Shown here in pieces: positions 49,070 to 59,614 of a stretch of DNA of 64,000 nt. A program made the translations under genes and the position numbers. Source of the DNA: Lactobacillaceae bacterium (GTDB lineage Bacteria; Bacillota; Bacilli; Lactobacillales; Lactobacillaceae); the NCBI GenBank assembly GCA_031289015.1, contig JAITQG010000014.1, positions 34,960 to 98,959 of the forward strand. The letters run 5' to 3'. The notes under the pieces are model-generated. The model searched no databases, had not been told where the DNA came from, and saw only the letters and a program-made list of their open reading frames with translations. Position 1 is the first letter of the stretch. Each line of letters begins with the position of its first letter.

Positions 49070-51889
49070 ATGCTAAATTCAGACATCTACGCCGTTGTCG
49101 ATCTTGAGACAACACGAACAAACGCTAGTACCGGCCATATTATTCAGGTCGCGGCCGCCTTTGTTCAAAATAATAAAATCATCAATACATTTACAACGTT
49201 GGTCAATCCGGGTGAACCGGTGCCACGTGTAATCACTAAGTTAACGGGCATTACCACCAAAATGGTAAAGAATGCACCGTATTTTGAAGACGTTGCCGTT
49301 GCGCTCCATGCGATGTTGGTCGAGACAATTTTTGTGGCTCACAACGTGAATTTTGATTTGCCATTTTTAAATGCTGAATTTGAACGCATTGGGATGGCGC
49401 CTTTGACGGGGGATGCAATTGATACTGAGCCACTAGCCCGCATTTTATGGCCCACTGCACCGAGTTATCGGCTAAGTGATTTGACCCATTATCTAGCCAT
49501 TGAGCACGGACATCCCCACCAAGCTGATAGTGATGCCACGGCAACCGCGCATTTACTTATCGATATTATGACCAATGCTAATCAGCTACCGATGCTGACG
49601 TTACAAACGCTCACGGAGATGCCGTTAGTCTTGCCGATGAATTCACGCATGGTGTTTGAAAGTGCCTTGGCCGCTAACCGGCTCAAACCACAGCCGTTAC
49701 CGAATCAATTACAAGTCGTTGATGGGCTTGCGATTCGGCGTTTTTCAGCGCCATCAATTCCAGGTTGGCAAGCGGCACCGCATTTTCCAACCAAAAAGAT
49801 CGCTAAAGAAGCTTTGTTTGGGGATGCTTTAGATTACCGTGAAGAACAAGCCAAGATGATGAATCTAATTTACCGCCATTATGATGATACTGAGTTGTCT
49901 GAAGTGGCTGGTGAATCCGCGATGATTTTAGAAGCGCCCACGGGGATGGGGAAAACATTGGGTTATTTATTCCCAATTGCATATTTAGCGCACGAAAAAC
50001 AAACTAAAGCGATTATTGCAGTGCCGACAAAAAATCTCCAAAAACAGGTTGTTGAAGTGGTTGATACCCAATTGCGGCCGCATTTACCATTTGAAATCCG
50101 CGCCATGCAATTAAAAGGACGCCAAAGTTATTTGAATTTGCAAAGTTTTAGGCGCTTATTGAAACGGGATGAAGGGTCGATCAATCTCCAATTTGCCAAG
50201 GCGCAAATGTTGGTGTGGTTGACGCAAACACTCACGGGTGACTATGACGAATTGAATTTGAATAACATTGGCGAAGATTTCTTGGCTCAATTGTCATTGC
50301 CAGCCAATCTCCCAGCCGAATCACGCTTTGCTGGCCACGAATTCTGGGAGCGCCAACAACAATTGATTGCCTCAGCGGATTTACTCGTGGTTAATCACGC
50401 GTATTTAGCCCAATATGCCCAATCATTGGGGAACCAAACCACCAAGCCGTTCTTAATTATTGACGAGGCCCAAAATTTGCCGAATGCGGTCGTTAGTCAA
50501 AGCCAACATCAGTTGAATTTCAACAATTGGTCAACGATTATCGACAATACCTTGGAATTGTTGGATTCGCGCCAGCCCAACTTGCGGAGCGTTTTCCCAC
50601 GGATTACGGGTGGGCGGAAACTACAACGCGATTTGGTGGCGCAATTGACTAGTCTCAATCAAATGGTCAATCAGCTGCAACAAAAACTCTATCGGGCCTT
50701 TATCTTGACGCCTAAAACCCCTGCGACAACTGGCCAATACGATTTCTTATTGGATACCACACAACTCGCTCAATTTTGGGTCAATCAACAAGATATGCTT
50801 GCTAGCATGCATCATAGTGCCAGTGAAATTGACACGCATTTGACGAATTTGATGGCTGAATTTGGTAATAGTTCGGATACTTTTAGTGTCACTGAACGCC
50901 AAAATTTAGCTGATTTGCGCCGCTTGATTGGTATTGTTAATAAAGCTGAAATGCAGTTGACTAAATTCCAACAAGACATGATTGATTTTCCGATGGCCAG
51001 TGTCTTTTGGCTGACTGAAAACGTCAATGCGTCTAGTATTTCTATTAAAATGTCCGGCGGGCTATTGCACACTTTGGACTACTTCAAAGACCGCATTTAT
51101 CCGCATTTCTTGCCACCAATTATTACTGGTGCGACACTGTTTACCTCACAAAAGTCGGGGTATTTATATGATCGCTTAAACCTCGATCGGACGACAGCTA
51201 GTTCGCATCGGTTTGCTGAAGTATTTGATTATGCTAATCAAGCCCAATTGTTGATGGTCGAAAATGCGCCAACACCTAATACGCCACAATTTGCGCAGTA
51301 CTTAGCCCAACAATTGGTGCCGATTGCAACTAGTCTAGATAAAAACATCCTCGTATTGTTTAATTCACACGAAATGCTTGGGGCAGTATATAGCCACTTA
51401 CAAGCCAGTCGTGATTTACGCATGAGTGATGTGACCTTGTTGGCGCAAGGCTTCTCAGGGACACGGAATAAAATCATTAAGCGTCTGCAACAAGAAACGC
51501 CATTAATGGTCTTAGGTGCCGCTAGTTTTTGGGAAGGGGTGGATTTGCCAGGTGACCAGTTACGGCTTGTTGTGATGGCGCGGCTGCCGTTTGATCAACC
51601 AGATTCAATGCTCCAAAAAGCTGAAGAAGCGCTGTTGTTGGGCGAAGGTAAGCAACCTTTCTATCAAAACTCATTACCTAAGGCCGTTTTGAAGATGCGG
51701 CAAGGGATTGGGCGGTTGTTGCGAACCAGTGACGATTACGGGGCGATTATTGTTTATGATTCGCGCTTAGTCAAGAAACCATATGGGAAAACAATTCGCA
51801 AAATGTTGCCTGAGCAATTACCACAAATTGAATTGGCTGATACCGATGTCTTAGCGACTTTGCAAACATTTTTCAAACGGCAAGAATAG
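49070..51889 (+). CDS. dinG: DnaQ-exonuclease/DinG-type helicase
   Basis: A 939-residue fusion typical of Firmicutes. Residues 1-170 are a DEDD exonuclease (VVDLETTRTNASTG; HNVNFDLPFL; HQADSDATATAHLL). Residues about 245-939 are an XPD/DinG-like helicase: APTGMGKTLGYLFP (Walker A), IIDEAQNLPN (motif II), SFWEGVDLPGD and the closing RQGIGRLLR (motif VI). The four cysteines of an iron-sulfur cluster are not seen, as in other Gram-positive DinG proteins, some of which act only as nucleases. First of the conserved set dinG-ypmB-asnS-dnaD. Confidence 0.94.
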   Translation: MLNSDIYAVVDLETTRTNASTGHIIQVAAAFVQNNKIINTFTTLVNPGEPVPRVITKLTGITTKMVKNAPYFEDVAVALHAMLVETIFVAHNVNFDLPFLNAEFERIGMAPLTGDAIDTEPLARILWPTAPSYRLSDLTHYLAIEHGHPHQADSDATATAHLLIDIMTNANQLPMLTLQTLTEMPLVLPMNSRMVFESALAANRLKPQPLPNQLQVVDGLAIRRFSAPSIPGWQAAPHFPTKKIAKEALFGDALDYREEQAKMMNLIYRHYDDTELSEVAGESAMILEAPTGMGKTLGYLFPIAYLAHEKQTKAIIAVPTKNLQKQVVEVVDTQLRPHLPFEIRAMQLKGRQSYLNLQSFRRLLKRDEGSINLQFAKAQMLVWLTQTLTGDYDELNLNNIGEDFLAQLSLPANLPAESRFAGHEFWERQQQLIASADLLVVNHAYLAQYAQSLGNQTTKPFLIIDEAQNLPNAVVSQSQHQLNFNNWSTIIDNTLELLDSRQPNLRSVFPRITGGRKLQRDLVAQLTSLNQMVNQLQQKLYRAFILTPKTPATTGQYDFLLDTTQLAQFWVNQQDMLASMHHSASEIDTHLTNLMAEFGNSSDTFSVTERQNLADLRRLIGIVNKAEMQLTKFQQDMIDFPMASVFWLTENVNASSISIKMSGGLLHTLDYFKDRIYPHFLPPIITGATLFTSQKSGYLYDRLNLDRTTASSHRFAEVFDYANQAQLLMVENAPTPNTPQFAQYLAQQLVPIATSLDKNILVLFNSHEMLGAVYSHLQASRDLRMSDVTLLAQGFSGTRNKIIKRLQQETPLMVLGAASFWEGVDLPGDQLRLVVMARLPFDQPDSMLQKAEEALLLGEGKQPFYQNSLPKAVLKMRQGIGRLLRTSDDYGAIIVYDSRLVKKPYGKTIRKMLPEQLPQIELADTDVLATLQTFFKRQE

Positions 51890-51972
51890 CCCTTTTATTT
51901 ATGGGTGATTTTTGCTATTCTTAGATAGGTTAAAAGCCATGTTTCACGATACGCTTAAAGGAGGGCCAACAG

Positions 51973-52482
51973 ATGGAAATGCGTGCAATTCGGCGTCGAC
52001 AACATAAAAATCGCCGCTGGATCATTGGCATTTTGCTGGCGCTGATTGGCATTTTTGTCGTTGGTTATAGCATCATTGGCACGGCGTTGCGCCCCATTAA
52101 TCAAGCTAATCGTGAATACAGCGCCTTGGCGATTAAGAAAAAGCAGGTTGTCTCAGTGAATACCTTTTATTGGAATTCACGCGATCATACTTATTACACG
52201 GTGGTTGGGATTAATAAAAAGCACCAACCAGTGGCCGTGATTATTGAAAAGCATACTAAAAAGATGCAAACGGTTAAATTAGCAGACGGCATTAGTTATG
52301 AGGCGGTCAAAAAGCAAATTAAAACCAAGTATCAACCAAAACGGATTACTAATATTGGCATGGCAATATACAAAACCGTGCCCGTCTGGGAAGTCACTTT
52401 CATTGATCAAAATGGCAATCTGAATTTTATTACCGTCCAGTTTAGCAATGGTAATGAAGTGCGGACAATTCAAAACTTATAA
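51973..52482 (+). CDS. ypmB: YpmB-like DUF5590 protein
   Basis: A 169-residue envelope protein: basic N-terminus (RRRQHKNRR), one membrane span (WIIGILLALIGIFVVGYSII, about 19-38) and an extracellular domain with YTVVGINKKHQPVAVIIEKHTKK and WEVTFIDQNGNLNFITVQFSNGN, the PepSY-like repeats of the YpmB/DUF5590 family. AGGAGG lies eight bases before ATG. Function unknown; position between dinG and asnS is conserved in Firmicutes. Confidence 0.88.
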   Translation: MEMRAIRRRQHKNRRWIIGILLALIGIFVVGYSIIGTALRPINQANREYSALAIKKKQVVSVNTFYWNSRDHTYYTVVGINKKHQPVAVIIEKHTKKMQTVKLADGISYEAVKKQIKTKYQPKRITNIGMAIYKTVPVWEVTFIDQNGNLNFITVQFSNGNEVRTIQNL

Positions 52483-52512
52483 TTAATATTGATAAAGGGT
52501 GGGATAAATATA

Positions 52513-53808
52513 ATGGAAACTATTCGCATTGAAGACGCGAAAAACTATGTTGGCCAAGAAGTTCGGTTAGGCGCTTGGTTGCGTAACAAACGTGGGTCAG
52601 GGAAGATGCAATTCCTCCAACTCCGCGACGGAACGGCCTTTATGCAAGGCGTGGTGGTCAAAGAAGAGATTGGCGAAGAAATTTTTGCCAAGGCCAAGGC
52701 GCTCAAGCAAGAAACCTCAATGTATTTGATTGGGACGATTAGAGCCGATGACCGGTCAGCGTTTGGCTATGAAATGGATGTTAAAGATTTGACCGTTGTT
52801 GGCGAATCTGAAGGCTACCCAATCACGCCCAAAGAACACGGGACTGATTTCTTGATGGATCACCGGCATTTGTATTTGCGCCATTTGCAACCATTTGCCG
52901 TGTTGCGTATCCGCACGACATTGATTAATGCGACCTATGAATTTTTCAATCAAGAAGGCTTCATCAAGTTGGATGCCCCAATTTTGACGGGGTCAGCACC
53001 CGAAGGCACAACTGAATTATTCCACACTGAATATTTTGATTCAGATGCGTATATGTCACAAACTGGTCAATTGTACGCTGAAGCTGGGGCTATGGCCTTT
53101 GGACGGGTCTTCACCTTTGGCCCAACCTTTAGAGCTGAAAAGTCAAAGACCCGGCGGCACCTAACTGAATTTTGGATGATTGAACCGGAAATGGCTTGGA
53201 TGGATCAAGCTGCTTCAATGGAAGTTCAAGAAAAGTACATTGCGTATTTGATTCAAGCTGTCTTGGATCGCAACCAATACGAATTAGATTTGTTGGGTCG
53301 TGATCAGGCTTTGTTAAAGAGCTATACGCAATTGCCATATCCACGGATGTCATATGATGATGCGATTGCTTTGTTGAAGGAAAATGATTTTGATGTTGAA
53401 TGGGGGGCTGATTTTGGTTCACCAGAAGAAACTTTCTTGGCTAACCATTTCGCCAAGCCTGTCTTCATCACCAATTTTCCTAAGGCCATCAAAGCCTTCT
53501 ACATGAAGCGCCATCCTGACCGCGACGATGTGGTAATCTCAGCTGATTTGTTGGCGCCTGAAGGTTATGGCGAAATTATCGGTGGATCAGAACGAGACAC
53601 TGATTATGATTACCTCGAACAACGCATCAAGGACCAAGGTTTGGACTTGCAAGAGTATCAATGGTATCTTGATTTGCGTAAGTTTGGTTCTGTGCCACAC
53701 GCTGGCTTTGGGCTCGGCTTAGAGCGCATGGTAACTTGGGTGACTGGTGAAGAACACATTCGTGAAGCCATCCCATTCCCACGGACCATGAACCGTTTGT
53801 GGCCATAA
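52513..53808 (+). CDS. asnS: asparaginyl-tRNA synthetase
   Basis: Class IIb aminoacyl-tRNA synthetase of 431 residues: N-terminal OB-fold anticodon domain ([29 protein letters not shown]), motif 2 [22 protein letters not shown], motif 3 [15 protein letters not shown]. Start ATG 52513 matches the family N-terminus; GGGTGGG lies upstream, and an earlier in-frame ATG would add eight residues. No T-box is present in the six-base gap after ypmB, so it shares the upstream transcript. A terminator follows. Confidence 0.96.
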   Translation: METIRIEDAKNYVGQEVRLGAWLRNKRGSGKMQFLQLRDGTAFMQGVVVKEEIGEEIFAKAKALKQETSMYLIGTIRADDRSAFGYEMDVKDLTVVGESEGYPITPKEHGTDFLMDHRHLYLRHLQPFAVLRIRTTLINATYEFFNQEGFIKLDAPILTGSAPEGTTELFHTEYFDSDAYMSQTGQLYAEAGAMAFGRVFTFGPTFRAEKSKTRRHLTEFWMIEPEMAWMDQAASMEVQEKYIAYLIQAVLDRNQYELDLLGRDQALLKSYTQLPYPRMSYDDAIALLKENDFDVEWGADFGSPEETFLANHFAKPVFITNFPKAIKAFYMKRHPDRDDVVISADLLAPEGYGEIIGGSERDTDYDYLEQRIKDQGLDLQEYQWYLDLRKFGSVPHAGFGLGLERMVTWVTGEEHIREAIPFPRTMNRLWP

Positions 53809-53826
53809 GCATAAACATTAACTAAC

Positions 53827-53855
53827 AAGAGACGGGGCAATCTCTGTCTCTTTTT
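53827..53855 (+). terminator. terminator of asnS
   Basis: AAGAGACGGGG / TCTCTGTCTCTTTTT stem with TTTTT. Confidence 0.75.
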
Positions 53856-53892
53856 ATTACCGGAGCTAAATTTTTGGAAAGGTGGGCTGTGT

Positions 53893-54624
53893 ATGTCCGA
53901 TTTAGGATTTAAACAATTTATTGCGAGTGGAACAACCACCATTAGTAATTTATTATTGCAACGCTATCGTGACGTTGGCATGACCGAAGCCGAATTGGCC
54001 GTGTTCATTCAGACGAAAGCCATGCTCGACCAAGGCGCCAGTGAACCAAATACTGCCATCATCGCTAAATATATGGGCACTGATGCCAAAAGTGTCTTTA
54101 AAGAGTTAGAATCGATGCGCGTTAAAGGCTTACTGGAATTCACTAATCAACATAATGCAGGCGGCCGGTTAACCACGCAGGTCAATATGCAACCTCTATA
54201 TGATCGCTTAATTGCGTTGGTCCCAACCGATGTTGCCCGGGTGAACGCTGAAAAGACGGCACCGACCATTGGGGATGAACCGACCCGCGCCGATATTTTT
54301 CGCATTATCGAACAAGAATTTGGGCGGATGTTAACGCCATTTGAATTAGAAGACGTCACTAAGTGGTTTGATGTTGACCATTTCAAACCAGTGATGATCA
54401 AAGAAGCGGTGAAAGAGGCGGTCTTGAACCAAGCGTATAATTTGAAATACATCCAAAGTATTTTAATCAATTGGGACAAAAATAATATTCGCACCCTGCA
54501 GGCCGTCGATGAAAATCGTAAGCGGCGGCAACAACATCTAACTCCAAATAATGGTGTGCAGAGTGGCACAAACAAACCGCATGTCCCGTTGGGTGTTGAC
54601 TTGTTAAATTTAAAAACTAAATAA
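53893..54624 (+). CDS. dnaD: primosomal protein DnaD
   Basis: Replication initiation/restart protein, 243 residues. N-terminal winged-helix (about 20-105: ELAVFIQTKAMLDQGASEPNTAIIAKYMGTDAKSVFKELESMRVKGLLEF) and C-terminal DnaD/DnaB2 domain (about 140-205: IFRIIEQEFGRMLTPFELEDVTKWF, NLKYIQSILINW), where the YIQSIL-type motif binds DNA. The AAAGGTGGG ribosome site precedes ATG. Next to asnS as in Bacillus. Confidence 0.95.
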   Translation: MSDLGFKQFIASGTTTISNLLLQRYRDVGMTEAELAVFIQTKAMLDQGASEPNTAIIAKYMGTDAKSVFKELESMRVKGLLEFTNQHNAGGRLTTQVNMQPLYDRLIALVPTDVARVNAEKTAPTIGDEPTRADIFRIIEQEFGRMLTPFELEDVTKWFDVDHFKPVMIKEAVKEAVLNQAYNLKYIQSILINWDKNNIRTLQAVDENRKRRQQHLTPNNGVQSGTNKPHVPLGVDLLNLKTK

Positions 54625-54630
54625 CTGATT

Positions 54631-54660
54631 AAGTTAGGCTTCTTGGGGTCTAACTTTTTT
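54631..54660 (+). terminator. terminator of dnaD
   Basis: AAGTTAG.C / G..CTAACTTTTTTT stem-loop. Confidence 0.85.
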
Positions 54661-54768
54661 TATTTTAAATTTTTTAAAAAAGAGCAAGTATCCTTTTAGT
54701 AAGTAATCACTTAAGATATTCGTTGGGCACATCGCGATAATTTGTTTCCCGCATTCGGAGGTTGATGC

Positions 54769-55581
54769 ATGGCTAAAATTTTTATAGGGATAGTTCTTGG
54801 CTTGAGCGTTATCTGGTTTAGTCTGTCAGCTGTGTCTGGAGCTGAACAGCCTGAAACAAGTCAACATGTGGGGTTTGATGAAAATATGCATAACGCATCG
54901 ACCACCCTCACTAAGACGAAATATACGCGCACCATTAAACTGTTAGTTGGGCAAGGTAATAAAAATGAATTTCGGCGGCTTAAACCGCAAAAAATCACAC
55001 AATGTATTTGGGATCAATACGATGCCAAGACTGATACCCACACTTATACTGATGAATCCGGGCAACCATTAATTTACCCCATTTTTGCGGGGGTGGAGGT
55101 GCCATTTGTGGCCGGGTTTCAAGCGCGCATCAATTACATTCCCGCTAAATTCGTTGACGGCGCTAAGGATGTGACTGTGCGCTATGATGGGATCCGATAT
55201 CTAGATGTAGCGCCCATGATGGACTTTGGAACATTAAAAATTGCCGCCATCAATCAACCAGTCCCACCAAAACAGTTTGGGATCACAGTGTTTGATACTG
55301 TATCCAATGGACGTAAAAAATGGAGCGTTACCGCTAAATTAAATAATCCAATGCAAACCAAAATTGGCGATACCTTGGATTATTCACAAATAAACATCGG
55401 TGGTACACAGCTCTTAGCCAGTCCCAGACAAATCTTTACTGGCGCGAATATGCGCGGTATTCAAGCCCAAATTATCCAGACGAGGGATGTCACTTTTCAA
55501 TTAAGCGCCCATGATGCACCAAAACTGGCGCGCCAATATCGCGGGGTAGTCACGATTGCCCTCAATGATGTACCAAATTAA
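54769..55581 (+). CDS. WxL-domain surface protein
   Basis: A 270-residue secreted protein: signal peptide about 1-24 (FIGIVLGLSVIWFSLSAVSGA). The C-terminal half is a WxL domain, with FDTVSNGRKKWSVTAKLNNPM (first W-x-V/L motif) and the closing YRGVVTIALNDVPN, where the second W is replaced by I. WxL domains bind peptidoglycan without a covalent link. The N-terminal about 150 residues are unrecognised. GGAGG lies before ATG. First gene of a WxL cluster with the next two genes. Confidence 0.8.
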   Translation: MAKIFIGIVLGLSVIWFSLSAVSGAEQPETSQHVGFDENMHNASTTLTKTKYTRTIKLLVGQGNKNEFRRLKPQKITQCIWDQYDAKTDTHTYTDESGQPLIYPIFAGVEVPFVAGFQARINYIPAKFVDGAKDVTVRYDGIRYLDVAPMMDFGTLKIAAINQPVPPKQFGITVFDTVSNGRKKWSVTAKLNNPMQTKIGDTLDYSQINIGGTQLLASPRQIFTGANMRGIQAQIIQTRDVTFQLSAHDAPKLARQYRGVVTIALNDVPN

Positions 55582-55649
55582 TGGCCATTTAAGTTTCAGT
55601 AAGTTGGCCAAACGATAATATTTTTACACACAACAATAGGAGAATTACC

Positions 55650-56279
55650 ATGTCTAAAATAATTAAACAAGCAACCATCACAACGCTTTACCTACTAGCA
55701 ACCAGTCTAGGGTTAAGCACGTCTGTAGCTGCCGCAAGTATCGAACAAACTTCTGATGCGGTGATTTCATTTGCCGCTGATGAAAACAAGGCCGGACAAT
55801 TAGTACTTGAATCAGTCCCTAGTTTTCAGGCCAACAAACAACAACTCCACAAGCGGGTATATACAGATGGTATCAATTTTTCAAGTACCAAAAATCAAAC
55901 ATTGAAGGTCTGTGATTATCGGGGTACGTATTCGGGCTGGAATTTAACAGTTAGTCGCGATGAATTTAAAAACGGTGACGATATTTTGCAAGGCGCACAG
56001 TTTAAACTTAGTGAGCCAACCATGACCACGGCTGATACGAAAAACAAAGTACCGACCAAGTTTGCCGGTGTTGTGGTTAATCAGACGGCCACGGTCATTT
56101 CTAACGTGCCAGATAATTCAACAGCTAAGCGCACAGCCGATCATAGCGGTTACGGAGAAAGTACTGGCCTGTATGGTGAAAATGCCGCTAAGATGCAATT
56201 GCCTGCATCCGCAACACCAAAACTTAATGTTAGTTATTCAGCAACCTTAACTTGGAAGCTAAATGACGTCCCTGCATAA
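55650..56279 (+). CDS. WxL-domain surface protein (short)
   Basis: A 209-residue secreted protein, signal peptide about 1-30 (...SLGLSTSVAAAS). Almost the whole mature chain is a canonical WxL domain: LKVCDYRGTYSGWNLTVSRDEF (motif GW-x-L-T-V) and YSATLTWKLNDVPA at the C-terminus (W-x-L). AGGAG lies seven bases before ATG. In known Enterococcus/Lactobacillus clusters such a protein partners with a DUF916 anchor protein and larger WxL proteins in a surface complex that may bind host or plant polymers. Confidence 0.92.
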   Translation: MSKIIKQATITTLYLLATSLGLSTSVAAASIEQTSDAVISFAADENKAGQLVLESVPSFQANKQQLHKRVYTDGINFSSTKNQTLKVCDYRGTYSGWNLTVSRDEFKNGDDILQGAQFKLSEPTMTTADTKNKVPTKFAGVVVNQTATVISNVPDNSTAKRTADHSGYGESTGLYGENAAKMQLPASATPKLNVSYSATLTWKLNDVPA

Positions 56280-56295
56280 ATATTGAGGATAAAAT

Positions 56296-57306
56296 ATGAA
56301 ATTAGTGAATTTGATTTGTGGGCTTGTTTTTGGTTTGGTTGCCTTTGTAATCACAACCCAACCAGTTGCTGCGCAGACATTTTATGTCAGCACCCAACCA
56401 GCGGCCAACCAACGAAATTTAAATGTAAGTTATTTTGATTTAACCGTCCAACCAAAGCAAACGCAGACTTTGTCAGTCATGGTGGTCAACCCAGACCCCA
56501 AAGCGGCAGTTACGGTTGAATTAGCAGTTGATGCGGCGCGTACCAATGATAATGGCGTGATTGAATATGGGCCAGATCCTAAATTGCTGGTTGATAAGTC
56601 ACTTAAATATCCATTATCAAAGCTACTTAAAATTGATGGTCCCAAGCAAATTACGCTTGCACCGAATACCTCACAACAAGTCAATTACACATTGAAGAGT
56701 CCAAGTGGCGCATTTGATGGGGTGATTGCGGGTGGGGTTTCATTTACACAGGTTTTAGGGGATGAACAACAGCTCAATCAAGGGGTAAAGTGTAAGAGTG
56801 CCTATACAATTGGGGTGGTCTTACAACAAGCTGCCAAGCCAATCGTGCAACCCAAAGTATTGTTGTCCAACGTGAAAGTGGCTGAAGTTGATCAAAACCA
56901 GGTCATTTTAGCGCAGTTGCAAAATCCAAACCCGGCCTTCATTAGAGACGCTGAGATTGTGGCTACATTAACTGGTAAGCAAACCAAGCTTGAAATGAAA
57001 AAGATCAATTATCGGATTGCCCCGAATTCACATTTCAATTTACCTTTAACACTTGCACCAAACGAAAAAATCAAGCCCGGCAAATATACGTATACTGCTG
57101 ATATAAAAGCTAAAGAGGGGCATTGGCGGGTTACCAAAGACGTGTATATCTCAAGTTCACAAGCCAAACAACACAATGTTAAACATGCGCCAAAACCCAA
57201 AGCGATGGATATTTCAATTTGGATTTTAGCAGCCCTATTATTGGGGAATATTTTATGGTTTTTCTTTAGTCGTAAAAAACGTCAGCAAAAAAAGGAGTCA
57301 GTGTAA
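56296..57306 (+). CDS. DUF916/DUF3324 WxL-interacting cell-surface protein
   Basis: A 336-residue membrane-anchored protein: signal peptide about 1-28, DUF916 (about 30-150: NVSYFDLTVQPKQTQTLSVMVVNPD...), DUF3324 (about 160-300: VVLQQAAKPIVQPKVLLSNVKVAEVDQNQVILAQLQNPNPAFIRDAEI) and a C-terminal span (ISIWILAALLLGNILWFFF) followed by RKKRQQKK on the cytosolic side. This WxLIP-type protein tethers WxL partners and peptidoglycan. Third gene of the cluster; 17 bp after the previous stop. Confidence 0.93.
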   Translation: MKLVNLICGLVFGLVAFVITTQPVAAQTFYVSTQPAANQRNLNVSYFDLTVQPKQTQTLSVMVVNPDPKAAVTVELAVDAARTNDNGVIEYGPDPKLLVDKSLKYPLSKLLKIDGPKQITLAPNTSQQVNYTLKSPSGAFDGVIAGGVSFTQVLGDEQQLNQGVKCKSAYTIGVVLQQAAKPIVQPKVLLSNVKVAEVDQNQVILAQLQNPNPAFIRDAEIVATLTGKQTKLEMKKINYRIAPNSHFNLPLTLAPNEKIKPGKYTYTADIKAKEGHWRVTKDVYISSSQAKQHNVKHAPKPKAMDISIWILAALLLGNILWFFFSRKKRQQKKESV

Positions 57307-57346
57307 GTAACTGTAATTGTTATGTACAAAGGGGGATGGGGTCAAG

Positions 57347-59611
57347 ATGAATAATACAAAGCATAACTGTGAAACGCTTTTAGCCCAAATGACCACTCGG
57401 CAAAAAGCCGCAATGTTATCGGGCCATGAATTTTGGCATACAACTAGTTTGGCCGAGCTAGGTATTGAGTCAATTACGATGGCAGATGGTCCCATGGGCT
57501 TACGTAAGCCGGTGCCAAGTCAGAGCGATCCACTGGGGTTGAACCACAGTGTCCAATCCGTTTCGTTTCCGTCATCGGCGTTAATTGCGTCGTCATTTGA
57601 CCGAGATTTGCTGTATCAATTAGGCGAACGGTTGGGGAATACTGCCGCCTTACAAGATGTTGCCTTATTGTTGGGGCCAGGCATCAATCTCAAACGGTCA
57701 CCATTAGCCGGCCGGAATTTTGAGTATTTTGCTGAAGATCCATTGGTGGCTGGTGAGTTGGCGGTGGCGTATGTAAACGGCGTGCATACCCAAGGTGTTG
57801 GGGTAGCGGTGAAACATTTTGCCGTGAATAATCGAGAAAATCAACGCTTCACTGTCTCATCTGAGATTGATGAACGCACTTTGCGTGAATTATACTTGGC
57901 GCATTTTGAAAATGTGGTCAAAAATGCGCAACCTGATGCGTTGATGACCGCGTATAATCCAGTGAATGGCGTTTTGGCCTCAGAAAATAAGCAGTTATTA
58001 ACTGATATTTTACGCGATGAATGGGGCTTTGATGGGATTGTAATGTCTGATTGGGGTGCAGTTTCAGATTCCGTCGCGGCTATCAAAAATGGGCTTAATT
58101 TAGAAATGCCCGGTAATGGAGCAATCACGACTGATATTGTTTTGGCCGGCCTACAGCAGGGGCAGCTAACTATGGCGCAACTGGATACAGCAGTTTTGGC
58201 GATGCTTAAGCTATTGACCAAGCTTGAGCAACAAAAGCCGCTTCGTGACCAAGCACAATTAGCTATGGATGCTGACCATGATTTTTCACGGCAAGCAGCG
58301 GCTGAAAGCACCATTTTGTTGAAGAATGAAGATGCTATTTTACCGTTAGATGCAAGTACGAAAACAGTCTTCATTGGCGCCTATGTTGAAGAACCACGCT
58401 GGCAAGGGGGCGGTTCTTCAAAAGTCAATCCATACCAAGTTGTGACGCCGTTGATGGCTTTACAAGCAAGTGATTTGCCGTTCCAATATTTACCTGGCTA
58501 TACGTTGGATCAACAAAGTGCAGTGGATCAAACCTTATTAGCTGAGGCGGTTGCAGCCGCTAAGGAGCATGCCCAAGTTGTCTTGATTGTCGGCTCAAGT
58601 GCTACACAAGAATCAGAAGGCTTTGATAAGGCTGACATGCAATTGCCGGCCAATCAAACGGCCTTAATCAAGGCGATTTTAGCCGTCAATGAAAATGCTG
58701 TGGTGATTGTCCAAGCTGCTTCGGCAATTGAAATGCCGTGGCTCCCACAAAATAAGAGCTTGTTGTGGACATATTTAATGGGGGAAACCGTCGGAGAAGC
58801 TTTGTTGGATGTAATCTATGGGGAAATTGCGCCAACTGGTAAATTAACCGAAACCCTGCCATTGCGCTTGTTAGATACGCCAGCGGCCCAAACGTTTGCC
58901 AAAGATCGCCGGGTTGAAATCTATCACGAAGGCATTTTCATGGGGTACCGGTTTTATGACACCCGGCAAATGCCCGTCGCGTTTCCATTTGGCCATGGCC
59001 TAACTTATACGACCTTTAACTATGCGAATTTGCAAGTCCATGTTGATGCGCAAGCCAAGCAAGTTGAAATTAAAGTTGACGTCACCAATACTGGGCTGGT
59101 CGCCAGTAAAGAAATCGTCCAGGTCTATGTGGCTAATCACGCAGCGCAAGTTGAAATGCCTAGCCATGAATTACGTCAATTTGCTAAAGTGCACTTGACA
59201 CCGGGTGAGACCAAAACGGTGACTTTGATTTTGGATGAACGCGCATTTGCTTGGTACGATGTACAACAAAACGCCTGGACAACGGATGCGGGTCAATACA
59301 CGATTGAGGTGGCGGCATCTTCACGAGACATTCGATTAACAGAACAGATTACGCTACCGTGGGGGAACGCTAGCATCGGTGCGGTCACCAAAGATACGTT
59401 ACTCGCCGATTTACTCAGTGAACCAAAATTAGCAACGGTGTTATTAAAATATGGGTTGCAACAAAAAGCCGATTTGATTACCGACGTTAATATGATGCGC
59501 ATGTTTGCTAATGTGCCGTTACGAGCGGGGGCGATGGTCGGGTTGAATGTCGCTGAATTGGCCACATTTATTACTGATGCTAATCAGGCTTTGCAGCAAG
59601 GCGAGGGATAA
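57347..59611 (+). CDS. family 3 glycoside hydrolase (beta-glucosidase)
   Basis: A 754-residue intracellular enzyme with no signal peptide. GH3 N-domain includes MADGPMGLRKP and VKHFAVNNRENQRF; the nucleophile Asp near residue 235 sits in GIVMSDWGA. The GH3 C-domain carries GGGSSKVNPYQVVTPL (acid/base region) and a fibronectin III-like domain (KEIVQVYVANHAAQVEMPSHELRQFAKVHLTPGET). About 95 further C-terminal residues (helical, DLLSEPKLATVLLKYGL...) are an extension seen in some lactobacillar homologues. ATG 57347 follows GGGGGATGGGG. Adjoins an MFS gene four bases downstream, probably the cognate uptake or efflux system. Confidence 0.93.
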   Translation: MNNTKHNCETLLAQMTTRQKAAMLSGHEFWHTTSLAELGIESITMADGPMGLRKPVPSQSDPLGLNHSVQSVSFPSSALIASSFDRDLLYQLGERLGNTAALQDVALLLGPGINLKRSPLAGRNFEYFAEDPLVAGELAVAYVNGVHTQGVGVAVKHFAVNNRENQRFTVSSEIDERTLRELYLAHFENVVKNAQPDALMTAYNPVNGVLASENKQLLTDILRDEWGFDGIVMSDWGAVSDSVAAIKNGLNLEMPGNGAITTDIVLAGLQQGQLTMAQLDTAVLAMLKLLTKLEQQKPLRDQAQLAMDADHDFSRQAAAESTILLKNEDAILPLDASTKTVFIGAYVEEPRWQGGGSSKVNPYQVVTPLMALQASDLPFQYLPGYTLDQQSAVDQTLLAEAVAAAKEHAQVVLIVGSSATQESEGFDKADMQLPANQTALIKAILAVNENAVVIVQAASAIEMPWLPQNKSLLWTYLMGETVGEALLDVIYGEIAPTGKLTETLPLRLLDTPAAQTFAKDRRVEIYHEGIFMGYRFYDTRQMPVAFPFGHGLTYTTFNYANLQVHVDAQAKQVEIKVDVTNTGLVASKEIVQVYVANHAAQVEMPSHELRQFAKVHLTPGETKTVTLILDERAFAWYDVQQNAWTTDAGQYTIEVAASSRDIRLTEQITLPWGNASIGAVTKDTLLADLLSEPKLATVLLKYGLQQKADLITDVNMMRMFANVPLRAGAMVGLNVAELATFITDANQALQQGEG

Positions 59612-59614
59612 GGG

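Noticed and set aside
52483..52512. T-box leader for asnS
   Set aside because: Only 30 bp separate ypmB and asnS; no T-box core or specifier stem is possible.
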